Assembly (NCBI GenBank): GCA_035640475.1
Contig: DASQWC010000043.1
Coordinates: forward strand, 1 to 15,598
Length of the DNA stretch: 15,598 nucleotides
Source of the DNA: DASQWC01 sp035640475
Lineage (GTDB): Bacteria; Actinomycetota; JAICYB01
Direction of reading: 5' to 3'
Shown here: positions 1 through 6,447 of the stretch, in pieces
Position numbering within the stretch: the first letter of the stretch is position 1
Layout of the letters: each line of letters opens with the position of its first letter
Program-made: the position numbers and the translations under genes
The notes under the pieces: model-generated
What the model saw: the letters and a program-made list of their open reading frames with translations, nothing else
What the model was told of the DNA's origin: nothing
Database searches by the model: none

Positions 1-202
1 TGGCGCCCCGGGCCGCCGGCCCGGCGGCTTCGATGGCCGCAGCCTCCGCGTGGGGGCCGGGCGACGCGTGCGTATAGCCCTCGCCGACGACCTCACCGTA
101 CGGCGAGACGAGAACGCACCCGACGGCGGGACGAGGAGCAACCGAGCCTTCGGCGACGCGCGCCAGCTCCACCGCTCGTCTCATGTACTCCGTGTCGCCC
201 AC
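1..202 (-). CDS. ribD: Riboflavin biosynthesis deaminase/reductase RibD, N-terminal part (runs off the left edge)
   Basis: RibD deaminates and then reduces the pyrimidine intermediate in riboflavin synthesis. Only about 67 residues of the N-terminal deaminase domain are visible. They contain the family opening (YMRRAVELA), a PAVGCVLV strand and the zinc-binding, catalytic GPHAEAAA segment (His-Ala-Glu). This matches the cytidine-deaminase-like fold of RibD; the PCxH zinc cysteines and the reductase domain would lie beyond the window. I chose the GTG at 202-200 because a GGAGA ribosome-binding site lies about 7 nt upstream. The in-frame GTG at 208-206 directly abuts that site and leaves no spacing. 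An FMN riboswitch upstream independently supports a riboflavin gene. The call is firm for the family; the downstream part is unseen. Confidence 0.9.
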   Translation of the reverse strand, partial: MGDTEYMRRAVELARVAEGSVAPRPAVGCVLVSPYGEVVGEGYTHASPGPHAEAAAIEAAGPAARGA

Positions 203-207
203 GCTCA

Positions 208-213
208 CTCTCC
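208..213 (-). promoter_or_regulatory. Ribosome-binding site of ribD
   Basis: On the minus strand GGAGAG lies about 7 nt before the GTG at 202. It decides the ribD start in favour of 202 over the GTG at 208. Its GAGAG core (208-212) is complementary to CUCUC at 290-294 in the same leader, a possible sequestering segment of the FMN riboswitch. Confidence 0.7.
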
Positions 214-214
214 A

Positions 215-270
215 GTCACAGGGGGCGCCTTCGGCGCATCCTGCGTCACATGGGGCGCCTTCGGTGCATC
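215..270 (-). repeat. Two 26-bp direct repeats (30-bp period) in the ribD leader
   Basis: The copies at 215-240 and 245-270 differ at only two positions and are separated by 4 bp. On the minus strand the unit reads GATGC-R-CCGAAGGCGCCCC-M-TGTGAC. The copy at 215-240 contains a perfect 5-bp hairpin (GCGCC-GAA-GGCGC); the other copy has one mismatch in that stem. The 30-bp period is a multiple of three, but no gene reads through here, and the repeats end 1 nt before the ribD ribosome-binding site. They therefore form part of the untranslated leader between the riboswitch and ribD. Confidence 0.85.
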
Positions 271-284
271 GGCGAAAACCCACA

Positions 285-347
285 CGAATGAGAGGACGAC
301 GGATGGGCCCGCGGTATGCGGGCGCATCGGCCGCCTTCTCTCATCCG
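285..347 (-). promoter_or_regulatory. Putative expression platform of the FMN riboswitch
   Basis: On the minus-strand RNA the aptamer's 3' end CGGAUGAGAG (347-338) can pair over 10 bp, including one G-U, with CUCUCAUUCG (294-285). This would destroy the aptamer's closing region. The pairing encloses a strong independent hairpin at 328-302: GAUG/CAUC and GCCCGC/GCGGGC stems with one mismatch and a 5-nt loop. Part of the 3' strand (CUCUC, 294-290) can instead pair with GAGAG of the ribD ribosome-binding site. No U-tract follows the hairpin, so a translational OFF switch is more likely than a terminator. The pairing was found by eye and not by energy calculation. Confidence 0.5.
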
Positions 348-455
348 GACTGTCACCGTCGGCCTCGGACTTTCACCGAGTCGGGCCACGGCCTTGCGGC
401 CGGGGCTTCGCGGGCTTTCACCGCCGGTGGGGATTTTCACCCCGCCCCGAAGGCG
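332..455 (-). promoter_or_regulatory. FMN riboswitch (RFN element) aptamer controlling ribD
   Basis: The minus strand shows the conserved RFN segments in order: CGGGGTGAAAATCCC, CACCGGCGGTGAAAGCCCGCGA, a variable GC stem, a GGTGAAAGTCC block, GGCCGACGGTGACAG and AGTCCGGATGAGAG. The closing stem P1 is CGCCTT (455-450) with AAGGCG (337-332). FMN binding to this aptamer normally shuts down riboflavin synthesis or uptake genes. It lies about 130 nt upstream of ribD on the same strand, which fits exactly. All core conserved blocks appear intact, so I expect a functional aptamer. Confidence 0.95.
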
Positions 456-466
456 TCCATCACAGA

Positions 467-484
467 AAGCGCCTACCGGCGCCT
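467..484 (-). terminator. Weak terminator-like hairpin after the GGDEF gene
   Basis: The minus strand has a 7-bp stem AGGCGCC/GGCGCTT (one G-U) with a GGTA loop, continuing into TTTCTGT. It sits about 50 nt after the stop of the GGDEF gene and about 12 nt before the riboswitch P1. The U-tract is short. It could end the long housekeeping operon, or it could simply be leader structure if transcription reads into ribD. Confidence 0.35.
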
Positions 485-534
485 CCTGCTTCTTACAGTT
501 CTACTGTCACGATAACACCGGCCGGTTGCCGCAG

Positions 535-1350
535 CTAGGCGCGGCTCTCTGCGGGCGAGAACACGGCCCAGGACGATCCCCGCTGCGCCTTCGCCGCCGA
601 CTTCGCGTCCGCCGCGGCGCGCCCCAGCGCGGCCAGATCCACGAAGACGTGCGCCTGCTTCACGACGCCGACCGAGATCGAGCATCCGTCCCCCGCGAAC
701 GTGCCGACGACTTCTCTCGCGATCCCCTCGGCGGCGCCCGGACCGGCCAGGACGATGAAGTCGTCACCGCCGACGTGTGCGACGAAGCACTCCTCCGGTG
801 AGAGCTTCTCGATCACCTCGAGGACGCACGCCGCGACGGATCGGATCGTCTCGTCGCCTGCAGCGAAGCCGTGCTCGTCGTTGAACGACTTGAAGTCGTC
901 GATGTCGATGTACAGGCAGGCGAATGGTGCACCCCGCGCCTGCCGGTCTCTGATCGCCGCGTCGACGGCTTTGTTCCCCGGCAGCCCGGTCACCGGACTG
1001 ACTCCACCGAGCTCATGTGTGCGATGCATCGCGAGCCGGACGCGAGCCGAAAGCTCCTCATCCGTGAACGGACGGACGAGGAAGTCGTCGGCCGGGCCGT
1101 ACGCGTCCGTATCCGACGGCTGGGCATCGACGACATTCACGACCGGGATGAGCGTCGTCCGAAAGTCGTTGCGGATCCTCGAGACGAGTTCTCGTACCTC
1201 CGCATCGAGCACGATCACATCCGGACGGCAGGCGACGGCAAGCGCCCCCGCCGTCAGCTCGTCCGTTGCCTCGATGAGCTCCGCGCCCCAGAGCCCGTCG
1301 CGAACGGCCGCTCGCCGCGCGCGATCGGCGGCGACGACGAGGACCCGCAT
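535..1350 (-). CDS. Response-regulator-like receiver with GGDEF domain (GGDDF variant)
   Basis: This 271-residue cytoplasmic protein has an N-terminal receiver-like domain (about 1-112) and a GGDEF domain (about 115-265). GGDEF domains make cyclic di-GMP from GTP. The receiver keeps an acidic Asp9 and the phosphoacceptor-position Asp49 (VIVLDAE), but the invariant Lys of KPF is Arg93 (LVRPF). The GGDEF part has the SPVTGLPG entry, the metal-binding IDIDDFKSFND (148-158) and GGDDF (194-198) where GG(D/E)EF is usual. No RxxD inhibitory site precedes it. The start at 1350 overlaps the rpe stop by 1 nt (TGATG), so it is translationally coupled to the housekeeping run. It could be a weak cyclase or a GTP or c-di-GMP sensor. 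No kinase gene is adjacent. Confidence 0.85.
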   Translation of the reverse strand: MRVLVVAADRARRAAVRDGLWGAELIEATDELTAGALAVACRPDVIVLDAEVRELVSRIRNDFRTTLIPVVNVVDAQPSDTDAYGPADDFLVRPFTDEELSARVRLAMHRTHELGGVSPVTGLPGNKAVDAAIRDRQARGAPFACLYIDIDDFKSFNDEHGFAAGDETIRSVAACVLEVIEKLSPEECFVAHVGGDDFIVLAGPGAAEGIAREVVGTFAGDGCSISVGVVKQAHVFVDLAALGRAAADAKSAAKAQRGSSWAVFSPAESRA

Positions 1351-2003
1351 CACGTCGAGCGATCGCGTGCGATCCGCGAGAGCTCTTCGGCCACGGCGGC
1401 GGGATCGGACGCACCGAACACCGCAGATGCGGACACCAGGATGTCTGCCCCCGCCTCGACACACTCGTTTGCGTTGTCCGGGTTCACGCCCCCGTCGATG
1501 ATGAGCTCCACGTCCGGTCCGGCGGCGCGCCGGAGCTCCTTGAGCTTCGGGAGCGCATCGGGAATGAACTTCTGACCGGAGAATCCGGGATAGACGCTCA
1601 TCACGACCACGTGATCGACGAGCGGCAGCAGGTCGGCGACGTCCCCGACCGCAACGTCCGGGTTCACGGCGATGCCCGGTCCGAGGCCGGCACCGCCGAT
1701 TGCCTTCAGGAGATCGGTCGGCGTGGCTTCTGCGGCGGGATGGAAGGCAATGCGCGCCGCTCCGGCCTTCGCGTACCACTCCCACGTGTCCGCCGGGTTC
1801 GTGATCATCAGGTGCACATCTTGCGGAAGCTGCGAAACTCGCGCGATCGTCTCGACGAGCATCGGCCCGATGGTCAGGTTCGGCACGAAGTGGCCGTCCA
1901 TGACGTCGACATGCCAGCGCTCCGAGAACGGCGTCACCCGTTCGAGCTCGTCGGCGAGCCGGCCGAAGTCGGCGGAGATGATCGACGGTGCGAGACCCGG
2001 CAT
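1350..2003 (-). CDS. rpe: Ribulose-phosphate 3-epimerase
   Basis: Rpe interconverts D-ribulose 5-phosphate and D-xylulose 5-phosphate in the pentose phosphate pathway. The 217-residue product has the full TIM-barrel signature set: LAPSIISADFG at the start, HVDVMDGHFVPN (31-42), DVHLMITNP (62-70), MSVYPGFSGQKF (135-146) and IIDGGVNPDN (168-177). By family knowledge His31, Asp33, His64 and Asp170 bind the metal, and the two Asp residues are the acid/base pair; all are present. Length is normal. The ATG at 2003 starts 10 nt after the fmt stop without a clear ribosome-binding site. The end overlaps the next gene's ATG by 1 nt. It is often found in this position after def-fmt in Actinobacteria. 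Confidence 0.95.
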   Translation of the reverse strand: MPGLAPSIISADFGRLADELERVTPFSERWHVDVMDGHFVPNLTIGPMLVETIARVSQLPQDVHLMITNPADTWEWYAKAGAARIAFHPAAEATPTDLLKAIGGAGLGPGIAVNPDVAVGDVADLLPLVDHVVVMSVYPGFSGQKFIPDALPKLKELRRAAGPDVELIIDGGVNPDNANECVEAGADILVSASAVFGASDPAAVAEELSRIARDRST

Positions 2004-2013
2004 GAGCGACAGA

Positions 2014-2898
2014 TTACCGGCCGCTGCCGAAGTCGCTCGGCTGCGGTCGATAGCCGCGGATGAACGCGTCGCCCGGCATCCGCTTGCGTCCCTCGGGCTG
2101 CACCTCGACCAGGACGAGGCGGCCCTGCGCCGTCTGAAGCGGCGGTCCCTCGCCGGAATCAACGCTTGCCTGCCAGACCTTCAGACGGCCGTCTCTGAAA
2201 TCGACGTACGCGCCGGGGGCCGGGTTCATCGCGCGAACGACGCGCGCGAGCTCGGCAGCCGGCCGACCCGGATCCAACCGCGCGTGCGACGGCTCGATCT
2301 TCGGGGCGAGCGTCGCCGCCCCTTCGTCCTGTGGACGGGGCCGGACGGACCCGGCGTCGAGGTCCTCGATTGTGCGAACAAGCAGATCGGGTGCGAGCGC
2401 GGCAAGACGCTGGGTCAGCGTTCCCGTCGTGTCGTCGGGCGCGATCGACACGACTCTTTCGTACAGAGCGGGTCCGGTGTCGAGTCCCGCGTCCATGAGC
2501 ATCGTCGTCACACCCGTGCGTTCGTCACCGGCGAGGATCGCGTGCTCGACGGGTGCAGCTCCACGCCAGCGCGGCAGCAGTGAGAAGTGCACGTTCACGC
2601 AGCCGAGCCGAGGAGCATCGAGCACGCCGGCCGGCAGGATCATTCCGTAAGCAACGACGGCTATCGCATCGAGCCCGAGAGAACGCAGATGCTCGGCCTG
2701 ATCGCGCAGGGTCTTCGGCTGCACGATCCGCAGCTGCAGCTCCTCGGCTGCGACCTTCACCGGTGACGGCGCGACCTTCCTTCCCCGGCCTTTCGGCCGG
2801 TCGCGTCTCGTGTAGACCTCGACGACGTCGAAACGCTCGGCGACGGCTCGTAGTGATGGGACCGCCGCCTCGGGCGTCCCCATGAACACCAGCCGCAC
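2014..2898 (-). CDS. fmt: Methionyl-tRNA formyltransferase
   Basis: Fmt formylates the methionine on initiator tRNA using 10-formyl-tetrahydrofolate. The 294-residue protein opens with RLVFMGTPEAAVPSL and carries the catalytic segment VNVHFSLLPRWRGAAP (101-116), with Asn102 and His104, and the third catalytic residue Asp140 (GLDTGP). The folate-site region around RRDRPKGRGRK (31-41) is present, as is a C-terminal tRNA-binding domain of normal length. The start is a GTG at 2898 that overlaps the def stop by 1 nt (TAGTG), so the two are coupled. Adding and later removing the formyl group form one pathway, which explains the pairing with def. Confidence 0.96.
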   Translation of the reverse strand: MRLVFMGTPEAAVPSLRAVAERFDVVEVYTRRDRPKGRGRKVAPSPVKVAAEELQLRIVQPKTLRDQAEHLRSLGLDAIAVVAYGMILPAGVLDAPRLGCVNVHFSLLPRWRGAAPVEHAILAGDERTGVTTMLMDAGLDTGPALYERVVSIAPDDTTGTLTQRLAALAPDLLVRTIEDLDAGSVRPRPQDEGAATLAPKIEPSHARLDPGRPAAELARVVRAMNPAPGAYVDFRDGRLKVWQASVDSGEGPPLQTAQGRLVLVEVQPEGRKRMPGDAFIRGYRPQPSDFGSGR

Positions 2899-3431
2899 TA
2901 CATGCTCGGCGCGCGAGGACGGCGCAATCCGAGGTCGCCGTCGAGTGCGCGATCACGCAGCGTTCGCAGGGCGTCGCGGCGGTCGTCCGGAGCAAGGCGG
3001 TCGAGAAAGAGAACCCCGTCGAGATGGTCGACCTCGTGCTGGATGATTCGCGCCTCGAAGTCCTCCGCTTCGCGCGTCACCGCATTGCCTTCTGGGTCCA
3101 GCGCTCGAACAACGATGTGCTGCGCTCGCGACACCGGGTAGCTCAGCTCGGGAATGGACAGACAGCCTTCGTCGGCGATCTCTTCACCGCGCCGCTCGAC
3201 GATCTCGGGGTTCACCAGCGCGTGAATCGGTTCCTCGACCCCGACCGAGTACACGAGAACGCGTCGCTGCACGCCGACTTGCGGCGCGGCCAGACCGACC
3301 CCGGGCGCGGCCCGCATGGTCTCACCCATGTCGGCGATCAGCTTGCGGACCGCCTCGTCGACCTCGCCGACGGGTGCGGCCGGCTCCCGGAGGACCGGGT
3401 CGGGGTACAGCCTGATCGGAAGAAGCGCCAT
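2898..3431 (-). CDS. def: Peptide deformylase
   Basis: Def removes the N-formyl group from nascent proteins. All three family motifs are present in the 177-residue product: GVGLAAPQ (44-51), EGCLSIP (88-94) and QHEVDHLDG (131-139). Cys90, His132 and His136 bind the metal and Glu133 is catalytic. The ATG at 3431 is 5 nt after the priA stop. The start has no obvious ribosome-binding site and is probably read by ribosomes finishing priA. The C-terminus is rich in Arg (LRRPRAPSM) and slightly extended relative to the minimal enzyme. Order priA-def-fmt matches many bacteria. Confidence 0.96.
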   Translation of the reverse strand: MALLPIRLYPDPVLREPAAPVGEVDEAVRKLIADMGETMRAAPGVGLAAPQVGVQRRVLVYSVGVEEPIHALVNPEIVERRGEEIADEGCLSIPELSYPVSRAQHIVVRALDPEGNAVTREAEDFEARIIQHEVDHLDGVLFLDRLAPDDRRDALRTLRDRALDGDLGLRRPRAPSM

Positions 3432-3436
3432 AGGGT

Positions 3437-5197
3437 TCAGATTACGTCGACGGGATCGACATCGATCTTGGTACGCGCATGCGCCGCCGAGAAGGCGCGC
3501 AGGGGTTCGAGCAGCGGCTCCAAGGACGGGGCGCGGACGAGCGCCCGGGACAGCCCGCGTCGCTCGACGGCGCCCACGACGTGCGCATCCAACGGCTCGA
3601 GGCCCGCCGAAAGCCCGGCCAGACTCTCGGTGGGCGTCTCGACGCGCACCACGACGCCGAACGGCGGATAGCCGGTCTCTTCACGGAACCGCATCTCGCG
3701 CTCGAAGAAGTACCGATACGAGCGCCGTGTGAATGCTTGGACGGCATGGTGCTCCGGCTCCCGCGTCTGCACGAGGAACCGTCCGCCGGAACGCAGGACG
3801 CCGGCCAGATCGTGGAGCGTCTGCAGCACGCGCTCGCCGGCGCGAAAGTCCGGACGAGCAAGCAGCTCGTCGAGGTCGGCGACGCACACCGATCCGAAAT
3901 CGCGGGCAATGTGCGCGGCGGCCAGGGTTCCGACGACAACGGTCGGCTCCTTGCGAAGTTCGGGCACCATCCCACGAGCGACGGCGACGACCTCGACGCC
4001 GAGCCCTGCGCGCTCGATCTCACGAGCAACGCGCTCGTGACCCCACCCGCGCTCGACGAGCGCGCCGCCGCACGACCGGCACGTCACCGGTGCGCTCGCC
4101 GACAGCCCGCACACACGACACTCGAGCTCCCCCCGTGTCGCACCTTGCGCAAGACCTGCGTTACAGCGCTCGCACGAGGGACGCCACCCACAATTGGCGC
4201 AACGCAAGCGAAGCGCTTCACCCTTGCGGCCGACGAAGACCAGTGCGTCCGATCCCGACTCGACGGCCGACCGCACGACTTCGATGAGCCGTGCAGTGAT
4301 CGGTCCACCGCGCGGGCGGGCGATCTCCGTTCGCACGCTCCCTTTGCCGGCGTCGATCCACGCCGCGTGCTCGGCGGCGATCTCGACGGGCGGAGCCGGG
4401 CTCGATGCGACGAACGCCGCACCGCACATCTCGGCCCGCTTGGCTGCGACCGCCGGAGCGTAGATCCGCGGAGCGCGCTCCGACTTCAGCGATCGATCGT
4501 GCGCCGAGAGCACGCAGACCGCACTCAGCTCCGGCAGCGGCGCGAACAGCGCCGAGCGGCCGCCGACGACGACAGACGCGCGGCCGTCACGGGCCGCCGC
4601 CCATGCCGCCGCGCGTTCCGACGGCCGGTCCTCTCCGTGGAGCACGAGCGCACCGGGGATGCCGGCGGCGACGAGCTCTGCCTGTCCGACGCGCGGGCAG
4701 ATGATGAGCGTCGGGCCTCCTTCACCGGCAACGAACGCAGCGAGATCCGGCTCTTCGCGGTCTGTCGGCGGAATGACACACACCGCACGTCGATCCCGAA
4801 TCGCCTTGCCGAGCTCGGCCGGGCCGCGGCGCCGTCCGGGCGATTCGACCCTCTCGCCTCCCGAGCCGGGAGCCGAGAACCGTCCCGGCACCGCGTCGTG
4901 CAGCACGTGGCCGAGCGGGACGACGTACCGCCGGGCCGTCCATCGCGCGAGCTCGATCTCGGACGGCGCGAAGACCGGATCGGTCGCGACGACCGCGCGC
5001 AGCGGCCGCGGGTCCGGCACCGCAGGGACATCGAGGAGCTCGGTGACGAACGCGCGCATGCTTCTCCCGTGCAGGACGACGCGCACGACCGATCCAATGT
5101 GGATCCTTCCGGCCAGCCGGTCGGGGATCGCGTAGTCGAACGGCCGGTCGAGGGCCGAGACGGGCGAGTCGAGCGCGACGCGACAGTAAGACGGCAC
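3437..5197 (-). CDS. priA: PriA-like primosomal protein N', helicase motifs lost
   Basis: PriA restarts stalled replication forks. This 586-residue version keeps the N-terminal DNA 3'-end-binding domain (about 1-100) and the zinc-binding module with eight cysteines (333, 336, 342, 345, 360, 363, 373, 376). It also keeps the C-terminal domain including YPPFG (510-514). The ATPase motifs are gone. There is no GxGKT where Walker A is expected (about 140-150), DEEH is replaced by SAHD (231-234), and the VAGRAGR motif reads LAGVLRSGG (464-472). Actinobacterial PriA proteins are known to lack helicase motifs, so this is a lineage trait and not decay; the frame is intact. The GTG at 5197 lies 17 nt after metK. 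A non-enzymatic primosome scaffold is the likely role. Confidence 0.9.
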   Translation of the reverse strand: MPSYCRVALDSPVSALDRPFDYAIPDRLAGRIHIGSVVRVVLHGRSMRAFVTELLDVPAVPDPRPLRAVVATDPVFAPSEIELARWTARRYVVPLGHVLHDAVPGRFSAPGSGGERVESPGRRRGPAELGKAIRDRRAVCVIPPTDREEPDLAAFVAGEGGPTLIICPRVGQAELVAAGIPGALVLHGEDRPSERAAAWAAARDGRASVVVGGRSALFAPLPELSAVCVLSAHDRSLKSERAPRIYAPAVAAKRAEMCGAAFVASSPAPPVEIAAEHAAWIDAGKGSVRTEIARPRGGPITARLIEVVRSAVESGSDALVFVGRKGEALRLRCANCGWRPSCERCNAGLAQGATRGELECRVCGLSASAPVTCRSCGGALVERGWGHERVAREIERAGLGVEVVAVARGMVPELRKEPTVVVGTLAAAHIARDFGSVCVADLDELLARPDFRAGERVLQTLHDLAGVLRSGGRFLVQTREPEHHAVQAFTRRSYRYFFEREMRFREETGYPPFGVVVRVETPTESLAGLSAGLEPLDAHVVGAVERRGLSRALVRAPSLEPLLEPLRAFSAAHARTKIDVDPVDVI

Positions 5198-5214
5198 GCC
5201 GCAGTTCTAGCGAG

Positions 5215-6417
5215 TTACAGCGACTCCACGCCCGCCTTGAAGTCGTCCAGGCGACCCACGTTCTCCCACGTAAAGCTCTTCTCCGTCCGGCCGAAGTGCC
5301 CGTAGGCCGCCGTGGCCTGGAACACCGGCCGCCGCAGATCGAGGTCATGGATGATCGCACCGGGGCGCAGGTCGAAGAAGTCCCGGATCAGGGAGCCGAG
5401 CTTCTCGGGCGAGACTTGTTCGGTTCCGAAGGTCTCGACGTTGATCGACACCGGATGCGCGACGCCGATCGCGTAGGCGACTCCCACCTCGCATCGCTGT
5501 GCAGCGCCGGCGGCCACGACGTGCTTGGCGACGTAGCGCGCCGCGTACGCCGCGCTGCGGTCGACCTTCGTCGGGTCCTTCCCGGAGAAGCAGCCGCCGC
5601 CGACGCGCGCCATGCCGCCGTAGGTGTCGACGACGATCTTGCGTCCGGTCAGGCCCGTGTCCGCCTGCGGCCCGCCCGTCACGAACCGTCCCGTTGGATT
5701 GACGAGCACCCGGACGTCGTCGTTCCACAGCTCCACCGGGACGATCGGCCGGATCACGTGCTCGACGAGATCCGGCTTCAGCAATGTCTCGATGTCGGTT
5801 TGCTCGGAGTGCTGCGTCGAGATCAGCAGGGTGTTGAGACGAACCGGTCGCCAATCTTCGTAATCGATCGTCACCTGCGTCTTGCCGTCGGGACGCAGAT
5901 ACGGGAGCACGCCTGCCTTGCGCACTTCCGCCAGACGCTGCGCGAGCCGGTGCGCGAGCCAGATCGGCGTCGGCATGAGCTCCGTCTCGATGCCCTCGTC
6001 GCTGGCGAAGCCGAACATCATGCCCTGGTCCCCCGCGCCGAGGAGGTCGAACTCGTCGTCCTTGTTGGACGTCCGGGCCTCCATCGACTCGTCGACGCCC
6101 TGGGCGATGTCGCCGGACTGTTCCTGCACGGCGACGCTCACACCGCACGTGTGACCGTCGAATCCATATTTGGCACGGTCGTAGCCGACGTCCACGATCG
6201 CCTGCCGGACGATCTTCGGGATGTCGACGTACGTCGATGTCGATATCTCGCCGGCGACTGTCGCAAGCCCCGTCGTCAGCAGCGTTTCGCACGCCACACG
6301 ACCGAACGGGTCGTTACGAAGGATCTCGTCGAGGATGGCATCGGAGATCTGGTCGGCCAGCTTGTCCGGATGGCCTTCGGTTACCGACTCCGACGTGAAC
6401 AGCCACTGTCGAGGCAC
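5215..6417 (-). CDS. metK: S-adenosylmethionine synthetase
   Basis: MetK makes S-adenosylmethionine from methionine and ATP. The 400-residue protein has normal length and all signatures: TSESVTEGHPDK (8-19, with His16 and Asp18), GAGDQGMMFG (127-136) and the phosphate-binding GGGCFSGKDPTKVDRSAAY (273-291). The only oddity is Cys278 (Cys in GGGCF), where Ala or Ser is common. The start is a GTG at 6417 preceded by AAAGGA with 8 nt spacing, one of the better ribosome-binding sites in the window. The gap to coaBC is 30 nt, too short for a separate SAM-responsive leader, and none is visible. Confidence 0.97.
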   Translation of the reverse strand: MPRQWLFTSESVTEGHPDKLADQISDAILDEILRNDPFGRVACETLLTTGLATVAGEISTSTYVDIPKIVRQAIVDVGYDRAKYGFDGHTCGVSVAVQEQSGDIAQGVDESMEARTSNKDDEFDLLGAGDQGMMFGFASDEGIETELMPTPIWLAHRLAQRLAEVRKAGVLPYLRPDGKTQVTIDYEDWRPVRLNTLLISTQHSEQTDIETLLKPDLVEHVIRPIVPVELWNDDVRVLVNPTGRFVTGGPQADTGLTGRKIVVDTYGGMARVGGGCFSGKDPTKVDRSAAYAARYVAKHVVAAGAAQRCEVGVAYAIGVAHPVSINVETFGTEQVSPEKLGSLIRDFFDLRPGAIIHDLDLRRPVFQATAAYGHFGRTEKSFTWENVGRLDDFKAGVESL

Positions 6418-6447
6418 GAGAAGCGTCCTTTCCCCGGGGGTTGCGCG

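Noticed and set aside
206..208. GTG at 208 as the ribD start
   Set aside because: It directly abuts the GGAGA site, leaving no spacing; the GTG at 202 has the proper distance.
215..270. Two direct repeats read as a remnant CRISPR array
   Set aside because: The spacing is only 4 bp, there are two copies, and no cas genes are present. They are tandem leader repeats.
486..534. Promoter for the FMN riboswitch transcript
   Set aside because: One must exist if ribD is transcribed separately, but the TTATCG, TGACAG and TGTAAG-like segments do not give a convincing pair with proper spacing.
3479..5305. Long open frame on the plus strand (about 600 codons) opposite priA, with similar long plus-strand frames elsewhere
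   Set aside because: It is an artefact of high GC: the translation is Arg-rich low-complexity without motifs, and the opposite strand encodes clear conserved genes.
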